In this document: piece after piece, positions 1 through 11,857 of the stretch
How the letters are laid out: every line of letters begins with the position of its first letter
Position numbering within the stretch: the stretch's first letter is position 1
Assembly: GCA_030782805.1 (NCBI GenBank)
Contig: JARJPL010000007.1
Span: forward strand, 1-64,000
DNA: 64,000 bases
Direction: 5' to 3'
From: Aschersonia sp. MBC 622
Lineage: Eukaryota > Ascomycota > Sordariomycetes > Hypocreales > Clavicipitaceae
The notes under the pieces: generated by a model
Told to the model about the DNA's origin: nothing
The model's input: the letters and a program-made list of their open reading frames with translations, nothing else
The model's database searches: none
Program-made: the position numbers and the translations under genes

Positions 1-2464
1 GGGGGGGAAGAGTAAGCTTTTTGCTTGCTTTTGGTTCGGAAATCTTCCGTGAATTTGTGTCAATGTGGCCTAAAAGTCCCAACCAACATGCTGGTAGGTG
101 CATTCAGATCAAAAGTCATTTGACCGCTCAGCCAGCCCATCACATGTATGACTGGATGCGCAGGGTCTCCTTCTTTTGGACAAACCTTATCTAACTTGAA
201 GTGGCGCCTTTATTACCAATATCATGGCAGTCGGTTGCGGTGGACGGCGTTCCTGACACGTTGGCAGTCGCAAAAAACGAACCAGACATATTCGTTTCCG
301 TGGAAATGTCATTTCTTACTTGAAAAGAGATTCGCGACCCGTCCTTGCTCGATATACCGGTCGTAAAGGCTCGGGATGCTCAATATCAAACAGCGCAGGA
401 TCATCTGCGTGTCTGCATTTTATCGGAAACATCTGATAGATGGGGATAATGGCGTCACACAGAGCATCTGACACGATTGTGCGGCGGCTGTGATACCGAT
501 CAGCTGTTTTCTGGCCCCTTGAGCAAGTTAAAAAAAAACGGCAACTCCCGCCAACGGCGCATTCAGTCGCCGCGCGGGGGAAAAATTGTCATTGCGCAAG
601 GCATCATCTTTATTACTGATAGGTCATTGAAATATCTTTTCCTCTTGTAGGATAAAGGTGTTGCAAATAGAGCGATGCGCAGCTGTCTGACATTCGCGCT
701 ACTGCGCATAGTGCACTCACTTGTGTTCCATCATTGATCAAATCATCTTATTTGCTCATCGCCGCCGAAATCAATGACTGCTGCTCATTGAGGGGAATGA
801 CTGTGTCCAAGGGAATGTATAGTAGGTCAGTCACCATGAGCTGCTTTGCCTTCTTTGCGTAACAAAACTCTTATTCATATTAGACGAGGCTGCATCCAAT
901 TCAAGTGCATGCAGCTTCTGCAGCAAAGAGCGAATCAAAAGGTTTCTTGCCACAATGCTTCGGTTAATGCCTTGAAATCTCTTTACTTGCCGGCGCGGGA
1001 ATCGCAGCCACATCACAGCCCTGACCAATATGTTGGAGAGTACAATAATCTAAAAGATGTTACCATGATGCATCGCACGACTGGAAATGGCGCTGCCGAC
1101 GGGTTTGACTAGCGATCCACGCCATTTATTGTTGGAGCTTTGATTCACGCAGTTGGTGACTTGCGCACGACATGCCCTTGATTGCCTACGATACCCAAAG
1201 TTGTTTAGGTACGTGGTGTTGAACTTGGGACGAGCACAGTTACATGACTCTCCGAGGCCTAGCAGATGCCATCTCCGCCAATCTCGGCCCATAAACCCTT
1301 TGCGTCATGCGGGCACGTTGGGTACAATCGTCTGATAAACGTGCAGGCCGAGCCTAATAAACGTGGTGCCTTGACTTTTACGGAGCACTGCTGGCCACTT
1401 GGTGATGTGAAACGGTAACTGACACGAGCTGCTGAGACAGCTAACAGTCCGCTTCTCTCGGCTGCACCCTCTTTTTGCACACAGGCTCGGTAAATGAAGC
1501 TTGTCCAGCAGCACATTATTCTGATAGAATGGACTCCCTCGCGACTGACTCAGAACAACTTTCGTTTCAACAAAGGGGCTTAGATTGGGAGATTGTTTGT
1601 CCATTATCAAGGTATGCCGTCCCCGGGGGCTGAGCTGCGTTTTCCGATATTGCAATGCAGATGGATCCGGAATAGGTCTCGCCCTGCGATGCTGGTGTGT
1701 TGTGTCCCCCCAAGCTGGGCATTGGTGCATAGGCTGAGGGGGGCCGATGATCGCAGGAGCGCATCCCCAGAATATACATTACCGCGAGCAATCCGTCGAC
1801 TCAAAATATGTACATACGGTAGCGACGAGCCGAGAACCTTTGGCTGGTAGTGTGAGCAGGGAAAACGACGTGCCCGTACTCACGCCGTCTTCCGGCAGCA
1901 CGCTCAATCGAGTCAGTCTTTCAGTCTTTTTTTTTTTCACGACCGGCAAGATCTACGATACAAGAGACGGTCCCGATTCAGGTCTCTCCTGCACTAACAG
2001 CGGGATGAGAAAATATGTCAGGAGACCAGACGAGGTTGCCAATATGTTGCTTTCAGCTTCATCCAGCCATGCACTCAAGGCGTATATGCATCAAACATCA
2101 GATGCCACATCCAGTAGCAACGCGATGGAGCTTCCATATACTTTTTGATAGAAGAACAGCTGCAGACTCGTACAAACAACACTGCCTACCCTCTACCTAC
2201 ATACTAGCGCAGAAAAGCTAAGATGAAGCTGAACAAATAGTATGCTTAGTCTATTGGGTTGTACAGTCGCTATGAGCAGCTGACCTTGCGATGAGATGTC
2301 AAGACGAAATGTACATAAATCTAGGTCAAGGCCTCGCTCTCATGGCTCTTCTTTTACAGCATCAGGCTACAAAAAGTTTGGACCTCGAAGCTCTTCTTCA
2401 GAGCTCTTCTTCAAAGCTCCTCTTGAAGGCTCTTCAAAGCACTTCAAAGTTGACAGTATTCAAC
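1..2464. other. No gene recognised; left-edge intergenic
   Basis: Both strands carry only short open frames without recognisable protein character. A run of T at about 1927-1938 and scattered AT-rich stretches are ordinary fungal intergenic sequence. The last few hundred bases must hold the promoter and 5' leader of the secreted peptide gene starting at 2465. Confidence 0.6.
2387..2450 (+). repeat. Degenerate AGCTCTTCTTCA tandem repeat in a 5' leader
   Basis: Four to five imperfect copies of a 12-15 base unit built on AGCTCTTCTTCA lie just upstream of the start codon at 2465. They are probably transcribed as part of the 5' leader of the cysteine-rich peptide. The upstream frame is also open in phase with the peptide from an ATG at 2291, but the signal peptide at 2465 makes that the likely start. 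Confidence 0.6.
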
Positions 2465-2791
2465 ATGAAGTTTGCCATTCTCAGCCTTCCTTCCCTTCTC
2501 GTCGCGGCTTCCACCCTTGGTGGCCGCGACGTGACCATCATGGACAATGACCTCGAGACCGTCGACGTCAAGAATCTCCCTGACAACGCCCAGCTCGACA
2601 TCTTGGAACTCAAGTCGTCGTCCCAAAGTCACTCCATTACCCAGCTCATTTGCCCTCCCGGCTACACCAAGTACTGCCCTCGCGGCGGCTTTTGCTGCCC
2701 TGCTGCGACGCAGGGGTGCTGCCCTAGCGCCTGCTGCTACAGCCGCGACGCCATGTGCGGCAGCGATGGTCTGTGCTACATTCGACGATAG
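2465..2791 (+). CDS. Small secreted cysteine-rich (granulin-like) peptide
   Basis: A 108-residue single-exon protein. Residues 1-19 form a signal peptide (MKFAILSLPSLLVAASTLG). An acidic, cysteine-free stretch of about 45 residues follows, perhaps a propeptide. The C-terminal ~45 residues contain ten cysteines with three CC pairs (motifs YCPRGGFCCP, GCCPSACC), spaced like granulin/epithelin or hevein-like mini-domains. The start was chosen at the Met that opens the signal peptide, although the frame is open upstream to 2291. The protein is expected to be exported and disulfide-bonded; its function is unknown. It converges on the beta-glucosidase gene downstream. Small exported proteins of this kind in ascomycetes are often effector or antimicrobial candidates, but that is inference. 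Confidence 0.8.
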   Translation: MKFAILSLPSLLVAASTLGGRDVTIMDNDLETVDVKNLPDNAQLDILELKSSSQSHSITQLICPPGYTKYCPRGGFCCPAATQGCCPSACCYSRDAMCGSDGLCYIRR

Positions 2792-3486
2792 AATGAGCTC
2801 GCTCGGCTATAGCTGCGCGCCCCAAAAGAAAAAGAAAAGGTTTGTCGAGTTTTGATGAGAGTCTCAACTGGCCCAGATGCTGACACTGGCAGGACCAGCA
2901 GCCCGATGGCCCAGATGAACGAGGTTGGCATTGGGCGCAGATACACCGACATAGCTAGCCATCTTTCTCTTTCGCAATTTGATTATGCCACGAGTCTCAC
3001 TGTTATTGGCAATGGCCAGACGATGCGGAAAAAGCAACTTGTTGCTCTGATGCGCACACAGAGCCAGGCCCAGACTACATATGCAGTCGCCTCCAAATCT
3101 GTTCTCAATGTGGCTATATAATTGTCAGCTCTGCTTTCTTTTGATGCCGGTTTGAGACTGGATGTGAAACCGCTTGCCAACTTTTGAGACAACTGACCAT
3201 CGGCCGAGCCCTAGCTTGCCCGGTCCGGTCACCCCACTTTCCGGCGACCTTATCGCCAGGTTGCGCCGGATCTTGATATGGACTTGTATTTTGGCCGGAG
3301 CGGCAAAGCTTGATCTTCATGAAATCAGAAGTGGGCATACTAATGACCCGGCACGGCCGTCTTTTCTGTGCGGAGGTTTCTCCGGCAAGCGGTTGTGCTT
3401 CGTAGTATTGTCATTAGGATATATAAATTAACACTAATCAAACATGAATGTTTTAGGATAAGATGAGAGACGGAAAAGTCCAGTCG
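2792..3486. other. Convergent intergenic, no gene seen
   Basis: Shared 3' region between the cysteine-rich peptide (+) and the beta-glucosidase (-). The open frames at 2852-3121 and 3174-3431 show no domain or coding character. Confidence 0.6.
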
Positions 3487-6312
3487 TTAAATGTCAAGAC
3501 GCGCTTTGAGAGGCAGCTTCGTACTGCTGCGGCCAATATAAACCTCATATCTTCCCCTCTGCAGCTGCCACTTTTGCCTCTCCGTGTTCCACGCGCTCAA
3601 GTCCCTCCTCGTCAGCTCAAACACCACCTCGGCCGCCTCGCCCGGCTGCAGCGTCGGCTTCTCAAAGCCGCGCAGCTGCTTGACGCGGCTGCCAGGAAAC
3701 CGCACGTACAGCTGCGCAGCCTCGGCGCCCGCCACTTTCCCTGCATTCACCAGCCTGCACCGGACCGTCGCGATCACGTCCCAGAGGTCGCTCTGCCCGC
3801 CGCTCACAATCTTGCCAGTGGGGTACTCGGCCGGCGGCCATGTGGGAGGCCTGTCGGCGCTGCCGCCGCGCGTCGCGAGCACAATGTCGGCATAGTCAAA
3901 GTGCGTGTAGCTGAGGCCAAAGCCAAACTCGTAGCGCGGCCGCACGCGTTCCCGCTCAAAGTACTTGTAGTCGGTGTAGATGCCCTGCGTCAGGTACGCC
4001 TGCGGCGAGACGCCAGGCGCCGCGCGCTGCGGATCTAGCAGCGGCCCGTAGTCAGCGGCCTTTTCGGCGACGGTGTAGGGCAGCTTGCCCGAGGGGCTAG
4101 CATCGCCCCAGAGCAGCGCGACGACGGCGTCGCCGGCCTGCTGCCCAGGGAGATGTGCAAACAGCACGGCAGTAACGTTGGGGTGATCCACGAAGCCGCC
4201 GACAAGACGCGGGCCGGCATTGTGCAGCACGACGACGGTCCTAGCGCAACGGTCAGCAACGGCGCGCACAAGGCTGTCTGTGTACTCGTCGTCGAGCTGC
4301 GGCCGGTCGTTGCCCTCGCGCGCCCAGGCATTGCCAAAGACGACGCAGACATCCGAGGCCGGGTCAACGACGGCGGGCCGCGCAGACTGCAGGTCCTGGT
4401 GCAGCGTGAAGCCGTCGCGGGCTGCCCGCGCGACAAAGGCGTCTTGTGGCGAGATGTGCGTCTGCGGGGTGATGGCGCCGGAGCCGCCGGCGCCAAAGAG
4501 AGTGCCGCGGGGGCCGATGGGGCTCGTGGCCGGGTCAAAACCGAGGACAGGCGCGAGTCCAAAGCGCCAGGTGCCGTTGGTTTCTTGCTCTGCGGTCCAC
4601 TGGGGCGGCGTGTTGGCCGAGTAGCCAAAGAGGGAGACGACCTTGGGTGATTGGAGCGGCAGCGTCTTGTCGTCGTTTTTGACGAGCACGTGGCTTTCGA
4701 TGGCGCCTTGGAGGAGGACGGGCATGTCGGCGGGATCACGGCCCTCGATGACGTGGTGCGGTGCGGTGAGGTTGCCGGGTATGCCGATGCCTGGAGCCGG
4801 GAAGCTCGGGTCGTCTTGCTTCAGCTGGTACCAGGAAGCGATGATTCTTGTGTCTCTTATCAGCGTCAATTCTGAGTTTGCTGGTTACGTGACCTACCTC
4901 ATGGCCATGTCGTTTACGCGCGACTCGGCAAGCGTGCCGTTCTTGACGGCCTTGACGAGATGGGTGCCCCAGAACGGATCAGAATTGGGCATGCCCATGT
5001 CCAGTCCATTGGGGGCATCATTAAAAGCGTGCTGTGCTCCCCAGTCTGACACGACGAAGCCCTACGAGCACATGTCAGTCTATATCGCAGTTTGGCTCCA
5101 GCATTAATCTGTACCTGGAAGCCGAGCTCAGTCTTGAGAAGTCCGTTGAGGGTCTTGCTGTTGCCGCAGCCGTACGTCTGGTTGAGGCGGTTGTAAGAGC
5201 ACATGACATTGGCAGCACCAGCCTTGACCGTGTCAACAAAGGGCCTGGAACAGGTCTTAGCTCGGGACATCAGCCGGGGGTTCTTGCAGATGGGCATTAC
5301 CATAGATAGAGCTCGTGCATGGTCTTGTCACAAATGTTGGAGGATATGGCTTGGACGTTGCCTTCGAGCGATCGGTGCAGCTCTTGCTCATTACCAATGT
5401 AGTGCTAGACGGCGTCAGAATAACCATTCGCGGGACGGACCATTCCGACTCTGGTGGCATACCTTGACGCTGGTCATGACGTTTTGGCTCTGGACGCCCC
5501 GGACAGTCTCGGCGGCCAGGACTCCGGAGAGGTAGGGGTCCGCCGAGGAGCCTTCCCAGTTGCGGCCACCCTTGACGACGGTCCACGCGGGCCCGACGAC
5601 GGGTCCCAGCATGATGTTGACGCCTTTGCGTCGGTTTTCTCCGCCGAGAGCCACGCCGCGTTTGCGCGCGAGCTCCTTGTTCCAGCTACGACTTCCATGT
5701 CAGTCCGGTTGTTTTGTTTTTTTCGCGCCAACTCGCCGATCTAGGGCGGGCATGCTTGCTTACCTGGCGCCGACGCCGATGCCGCTGACGAAGCCGCTGA
5801 CATTGTCGCTCGCGCGGACACCGTTCCCAGCGTCATTTAGGCACATGCCGGGGAAGCCTAGCCTAGGGATGCCGGCGACGGAGCCGGAGCAGCCCGATTT
5901 GAGATCAACGCCACCAGTCAAGTTGACCTTTTTGGTCGCCCGTCGTTATCAGTAATCAGTAATTCCTATCATTGACCTCCTAACAAAACAATACAATGCA
6001 AAAGCTCACCTTTTCCTCTAGTGTCATCTGGCCGACCATGGTCTTGGCCTTGGCAAACGCGTCGGCCCATTCATCCTGCCCGCTGATTTGTGCTGCCAGT
6101 CTTGTTTGTCAGAAGACAAATTGGCAATAGTGTTGCGCGGTACCTAGTGATGAAAATCAAAACTCACGCGACGGGAGCACCTCTGGCGAATGCTGGTATG
6201 CATCATCGTCCCCGGCTCGTAGGTAGATCTGGCTGCCCAGGACCGGACAGATCAAGGCCAGGCTGACCAGCAACGGCAAAAGCATGGCTGATTTTGTGTT
6301 GCGAAAATGCAT
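3487..6312 (-). CDS. Secreted GH3 beta-glucosidase
   Basis: Hydrolyses terminal beta-D-glucosyl residues from cello-oligosaccharides or glucosides outside the cell. Eight exons (minus strand): 6312-6168, 6092-6010, 5927-5764, 5685-5463, 5404-5301, 5244-5115, 5061-4898, 4855-3487. The coding sum is 2382 bases, giving 793 residues, normal for this family. An N-terminal signal peptide (LLPLLVSLALICPVLGS) opens the protein. The GH3 N-terminal barrel follows, with the nucleophile Asp (about residue 289) in FVVSDWGAQH. Next come the alpha/beta sandwich, with the KNDDKTLPL segment, and a C-terminal fibronectin-III-like domain (GFEKPTLQPGE). Every junction has GT-AG borders and keeps frame. The start was chosen because the Met at 6312 opens the signal peptide. 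No broken residues were seen. Confidence 0.94.
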
Positions 6313-7595
6313 CGATGAATTCGATGCAACGAAGCTGGAGAAAATTCTGGACGACGGGTGAGGGGAGATGGGAGAGGGCACAGGGCACCTCCCCTCATTT
6401 ATTGCCAGGCGGACGCTATCATTATCCTGTATATGCAATGTCACCGTTGGATTGCTTGGTCTTGTGTCACGCGCCTTCCTTCCACACGCAGGCGTACCAA
6501 CCGGTGTGGAATGTAAGATGGAGGTTATGTCTCTTGCCGTGCGGGGAAGATGTGCGCCCAAGTGACTTCATGGTCTATCCGTCTCGTACATTGTTCCTCA
6601 CAGTGCTGTGCACAAAGCCCGTCCAACACGCTGTCATTTGCAACTTGTCCTCTTCTGTTTTTTATTTCTTTTTTTTACTTCTTTTTTGTTTTTTTTTTTT
6701 TTTCTAAATCACTGATAACACCATCTGCGACCAGGCGCGTCTTGCGCAGCAGGTACGTTTTCGCAAAATATCGTCAATGGGTCCCCCGCACTGGTAGACC
6801 GGCAGCCCCCAGCCAGCCCGATGCATAGCGCAAAATTAATATATGGAAAACACGGCGGGGACCACTGTCAAGAATCTTTCGCCCGATCGTAAATTTAGTG
6901 GCTGCCAACTAGTGTAGCGCCACAAGCATGTTGATCTTGGGGCGACGCGACGGATGTATTGTACCGTGAGTTACCCTATATTAGTTATGAAATAGGATGG
7001 AGAAATTGGTACAACGCGTTTTCGGGCGAAATTGCCTGATTTTCATGCGTTTTCCACATTACGCAGCGATTTACCAGCCAAGTTGTGCTTGCTGCAGCTG
7101 CGATATGCTGCTGAAGGGAATGCTGTCTGTTGTAGTGGTTACTAGGTGGCATCGTGAGAAGTTATGACGTACAACGATCTCTAAACTAAAAGAGAAAAAA
7201 AAAAAGTAAATAAAATGAAAATAAAATAAAAGAGACGCTAGAAAAAAGATTCACAGAATCAAAAACTTCATACAGCAAGCCATCCCGTATCTAAAAGCCG
7301 ACCCATTTCCGATTCAGCGGCGACGTTTTTTTAAACTTCTCACAACATCCGAAGCACTCCGGAACTTGCAACCGACCCTCTTTTTTTTCGATAACTCGGC
7401 TCCTGCATCGAACTTTCCTTCCATCCATCCATCCCTCCCCTCCATTCATCCCACTACCTGTAATATCAAGCCCCCTTGTAAGACACCTACCTAAACGGCC
7501 TGATTTTTACCCTCAAATCCCATCTTTTGCTTTTTCTGCTGTCGCATCCCATTCTTTCCCCCCCCCGGCCTACCCCGCCTCCGCCTCGCGCATCC
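6313..7595. promoter_or_regulatory. Divergent intergenic between GH3 gene and Zn2Cys6 regulator
   Basis: About 1.3 kb holding both promoters. On the plus strand an A-rich tract (about 7180-7230) is followed by a pyrimidine-rich tract (about 7375-7450, repeated CCAT/TTCC), the usual layout just upstream of a fungal start site; the Zn2Cys6 start codon lies at 7596. A long T run lies at about 6660-6705. Divergence of a Zn2Cys6 regulator and a secreted glycosidase makes local regulation conceivable but unproven. Confidence 0.5.
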
Positions 7596-10103
7596 ATGTC
7601 TTGCCCCGTATCGGCTAAAGACACCGCCACCACCGCCGGCGCGGCGGGCCGGAAGCGCACCCCCACGGCCTGCGAAGCCTGTCGCGTAGACAAGATTCGC
7701 TGCCTTCCGAGCGACGAACCCGGCGTCTGTCAAAAGTAAGCCTTATTTTCCCCCTCCAACAACTCTTATTTACTACCCCTTTTGTTTTCCAACTGTTGCT
7801 TTCCCCCCATTCAAAACTAACCGCATGACTTTTTCTTCTTAGATGCCTCATCTCCAAAAAAGAATGCGTCTCCCGGACAGGACCCCGGCGTCGACGCCCC
7901 AACCGCTCCATGCTGTCCGTATAATCTCTCCCTTGTACAGAAAGCACAAAAAGAAACTTGTAGCGCTGACTTGAACAAAAAAAAATAGAGCCCCCGGCAA
8001 TCATCTCCCGCCGCCGCCCAAGCCCAGCGGCACATTCACCATTGACATTCCCCTCTCCCAGCCCTTTGAAACCGCCTCTGCCGCCGCCGCCGCCACCTCC
8101 TCGGCCGAATCTCTGCGCCACTCGCATTCAAACTACCTCGACAACTTCTTTCCCGCTTCTGCCAACATTCCATCCCTCCTCCCCTGGTCCGCCGGCAGCC
8201 TCTCCGAATCCTCCTGCTCGGCCTCCAGCCCATCCGCCGCCTCCTCCACCACCACCACCACCAACAACACGACCAACACGACCGCCTCCAACACGCGTCC
8301 GCGCTTCAACCTCGCCTCTGCCGCTTCGCTGCTCGAATTTTTCCGCGGCATGCTGACGTACTGCCCAGTCATCCTCCTACCCGCCGACGTCACCGTGCGA
8401 GACCTCGCCCGCACGCGGCCCTTTGTGCTGCTCGCCATCCTTGCCGCCGCCGCCGGCGCGCGGTCGCTTCAGGGTCACAGCCTCTACGACGACGAGTTTC
8501 GGAGAGTCTTTGCCCTGAAGCTCGTGGCCGGCGGCGAGCGCAGCGTCGAGCTGCTGCAGGGCATCTTGATCTACTGTCTCTGGTGCGTTTGTTGCCTTTG
8601 TCCAACAAGGAAGGGCTGGCTGAGTCCGTGGTGAATTGGGTAAGCCCAAGCTAACTCGTCGAGCCGCAGGTACCCTTTCCATCTCCGGCCGCGCGTGAAG
8701 CAAGTCTTTCAGTACACGCGCATGGCCGCCGACCTCGTCCATGATCTTGAGCTCGACGTCAGCTCTGGCCACTTTCCCTCCTCTTCTCCCATGACGCCTG
8801 AGCGACTCGACTCGATCCGTGCCTACGTTGCGCAGCACTACCTCTCTTCCTCGTGCGCGACCCCCCCGGCCCCATCTCATACTGCATCTCCCTATAATGC
8901 TCACCATCGACGCAGCTTCTCAGTCACCTGGCAAGCCCACCGCAACCGGAGGGGCCCCGTACCCTTTACCGCCTGGACCGAGCACTGCTGTGAGCTTCTC
9001 ATCCAGCACGCCGAGTGCCCGGGCGACGCCGTACTCGCCTGGCTCGCGCGTCTCGGGTGCACCGTCCGGGATGCTTGGGGCGCTGTCCGTGACGCCGCCG
9101 GCGGGTCCGATCATAACAGCAGCAGCAACAGTAGCGCACTCTTGTTTCGCGGTCTAGAGGCGCAGTTTCGGGAGCAGCAGTCCAGTCTGCCACCCGCCGT
9201 CTCCAACGCCTGTACCAACCCCCCCCCCTCCCCCTTCCTCTTCTCGGCACTACTACAACACTACTAATCAAAGAGAAACCAGTACCTATTCGGCTCCAAC
9301 TCCTCTTTACCGAATTCTTTCTTCTCGGGGGTTCCATCCTCGGTATGCCCACCGCCATCCCTCCACAGCCGATAACATCCTGCTCAACCAACCCTTTCCA
9401 ACTTTCCTCTGTCCGCCTCACCGCCTGCGTCGGCTACGTCGCTCAGTTCCTCGCCCTGATCCGCAGCCTCCCCTCCACAGAGCTCGCCTGCTTCTCCAAC
9501 GGCGACTGGGGCCATTTGGTGCTCGCCGTCGTCGTCTCCATGCGCGTCTCGTTTCCGCTGCCGCACGACCCGACGGCGCGCTGCGAATGCGGCTGCTGCC
9601 CTGGTCCGGGATTGGACAGCGCCTGGGTCAGAGATCAGCTGAAATTTGCCGAGTTTTTGAATTTCATGACCAAAGAGGCGCCGACGGATTTGGCGACGGC
9701 GGCCAAGAGAGCAGACATTGTGTCGGCGAGTAAAGTCGTGCTGGCGGTTGTCAAGGAAAAGTACGAGAGGCGCCTTGAATTACTGCATCAGAAGCAACGA
9801 CAACAGGAACAGCAGCAACAGCCACATCAGCAACAGGAACAACAACAACAGCAGCAGCAGCAACAGGTGCTGCTGCCGCGTTCGAGATGTCCAATGGTGG
9901 ACGGCTCGCTGGAAGCATATTTTCCGCTCTGGGATGGGAGCCCCCACCAGTCGGTGAGCGCGCCGCCGCTCTCGTCTGTCGACGACATGGTCCAGGACAC
10001 CGACGCCTTCATCGATGGCATGGCCCATGGCACCGACGAATCATGGGATTCATGGGCTGAAGAAATGCTCGACTGGGTCGATGCAAGTAAATTCATGCAA
10101 TGA
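7596..10103 (+). CDS. Zn2Cys6 fungal transcription factor with C-terminal polyQ
   Basis: Nuclear DNA-binding regulator. The binuclear zinc cluster near residues 28-58 reads CEACRVDKIRC, then C, QKC and a final C (C-x2-C-x6-C-x8-C-x2-C-x6-C); intron 1 splits it. My model: 7596-7735, 7843-7914, 7989-8582, 8670-8852, 8916-9211, 9283-10103; sum 2106 bases, 701 residues. The donor at 7915 (GTCCGT) is weak and is the least certain junction. The middle region carries the fungal-specific regulatory domain (LLEFFRGMLTYCPVILLP, then YPFHLRPRVKQVF and IRLQLLFTEFFLLGGSIL). A Q-rich run follows near residue 600. The intron at 8853-8915 was inferred because removing it restores the family-typical SSSFSVTW. 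Target genes cannot be told from sequence. Confidence 0.85.
9794..9866 (+). repeat. CAG/CAA repeat encoding polyglutamine
   Basis: Trinucleotide tract of mixed CAG and CAA codons inside the last exon of the Zn2Cys6 gene, interrupted by His, Pro, Glu and Arg codons. Such Q-rich runs are common in fungal activators and are length-variable. Confidence 0.85.
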
Positions 10104-11857
10104 TACACAACCCCCCCCAACCCCCCTCCGCTATTTACAGTCATCCATCACATCAGCTTCATTTGAACCAGAGTAAACGCACACTTGTATCTTGTACTAG
10201 CTAGGAGACAGACAAAGTAATAAGACACGAAAAAGAAATGAGAAAGAGCACCCCCGCCCCACCGAAAGAAATCATCGCAACCACCCAGAGATCCCGAAGT
10301 CCATGCCCCAATTTCCAATACAAAAAAGTCGCTCCAAAAAAAAAAAAGAAACACTGTTCCTTAAACCAATCTGCGCTAGGCTGTTCATGCCAATTGTCAA
10401 AGGAGGAAAATCACGAGCTTCCGTTCAAGGTTCAAGCACCACATCAGGAATGAATCAACAAGTAAAACAAAAACAAAACAGACAGACAGACAGACATACA
10501 ACTTTGCAGACGACTCACTCGGTGCGCTCAAGAGTCCTCGCCCAGATGCAAGGGTGCTCTCGAGATATGCCGAGATGAGGGGGAATCAGAAATTTGAAAA
10601 GAACAACAAAAAGCAAATAGGGCGAAACAACAGAAGTCAAAGGAAAGAAAAAAGGCAATTATAATAGACGACGATAATCAAGAAAGAATCAAAGAAGAAG
10701 AAAAGAAAAAGTGACAAGGATCAACAACAGAGCCACCCAGAATACAAAAGTTGGATCTCCAGAGATCGCAAATGCCTTCAATAAAAAAAAAAACGGGAAA
10801 AAAAAAGAGAAGTAACAAACCAAGAGACTTGGCAACGCCGTGCCTGCTTCACTGCCCAAAAAAGAAAAAAGTCCCCGAGAACCTTGTAATGCTTTGAACA
10901 TGAAAAAGACTGTCCCTCAAACACCCATTTTCAATGTGAAAACCCATCAACAATAAAGAAAAAAAAAAAAAAAAAAAAGCAACGGCCAAAGGCGTCTTGT
11001 TTTCTTCAAGGGACAACACGATTGCGCATGCTAGAACCCCTGCCAATGCTCCGTAATCCGCATTGTCCTTTTTTGTATAACCTGAATTCGAACGACGCCA
11101 TCAGAACCCCAGCTAAAAAGAAACCGAATTTTGTGTTGCTCGAGTATCAAAAGAAAAATAAACAAGAAAAACAAAACATCATCCTCTTCTTCTCCGTCTT
11201 CTCATCTAGTCGTGCAACGACAAGAACCCCCAGAAAAGTTTTGCCAAGGGTTCGCGAAACCGGCCGCAGAATTAGAAGAGTAGTAATAAGGCTGCGCAAA
11301 ATCGCGCCCGAGTCATGCGTCACAGACTCCAATCCTTTCGTGTAGATGGCCATCATCTTTGTATGCAAGTATACCGAGGCTCGAGTCCCCGAATTGGTAC
11401 GAAAAATAAGCCATATGCGCCTGTATCATGTTGAACCGTCCTATACTCCTGGTTGTGCCCATCGCCTTGTGCGGGTAGGACGCCTTTCGAGAGGCGAGGC
11501 TCGTTGGTGGCGTTGATGCCGGTATCCGTATAATAAAGACTGAAATCAAGAGATGCTCCGAAATCATGCGTAGAGTTTTTTTTTTTTAAGAGCTGGACCG
11601 ATAGTCCAATTTTGGTCATTTGTTCGTGTCTTGCAAGATGCCGACATGCGTTAAGCATTCAGTACATACTGCTCAGCTGCTGAATTCGAAAAGCAATGAA
11701 TCAAGTAGTTGGATATCATTCTCATGCTGGTCGCAAAGTGCCGTGGTATAAGTGGACCAGTGGTATGCCAATGCGACAAAAAGTATCTGTGTAAATGCTC
11801 AACTGAAGACTGCACATGCCATCATGTGAGAATAGTTTGTGCGCCGCATCGTCAGGT
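10104..11857. other. Convergent intergenic, strongly A-rich on the plus strand
   Basis: From about 10200 to 11200 the plus strand is purine-rich with many A homopolymers (for example about 10330-10345, 10780-10800 and 10960-10980). It lies between the 3' ends of the Zn2Cys6 gene and the WHI3-like gene, so it probably holds both 3' UTRs. No open frame with protein character was found. Confidence 0.6.

Noticed and set aside
4035..4739. Long minus frame of 234 codons inside the beta-glucosidase
   Set aside because: It is a shadow in another frame of the GC-rich GH3 last exon; Ser/Pro/Arg-rich without any domain.
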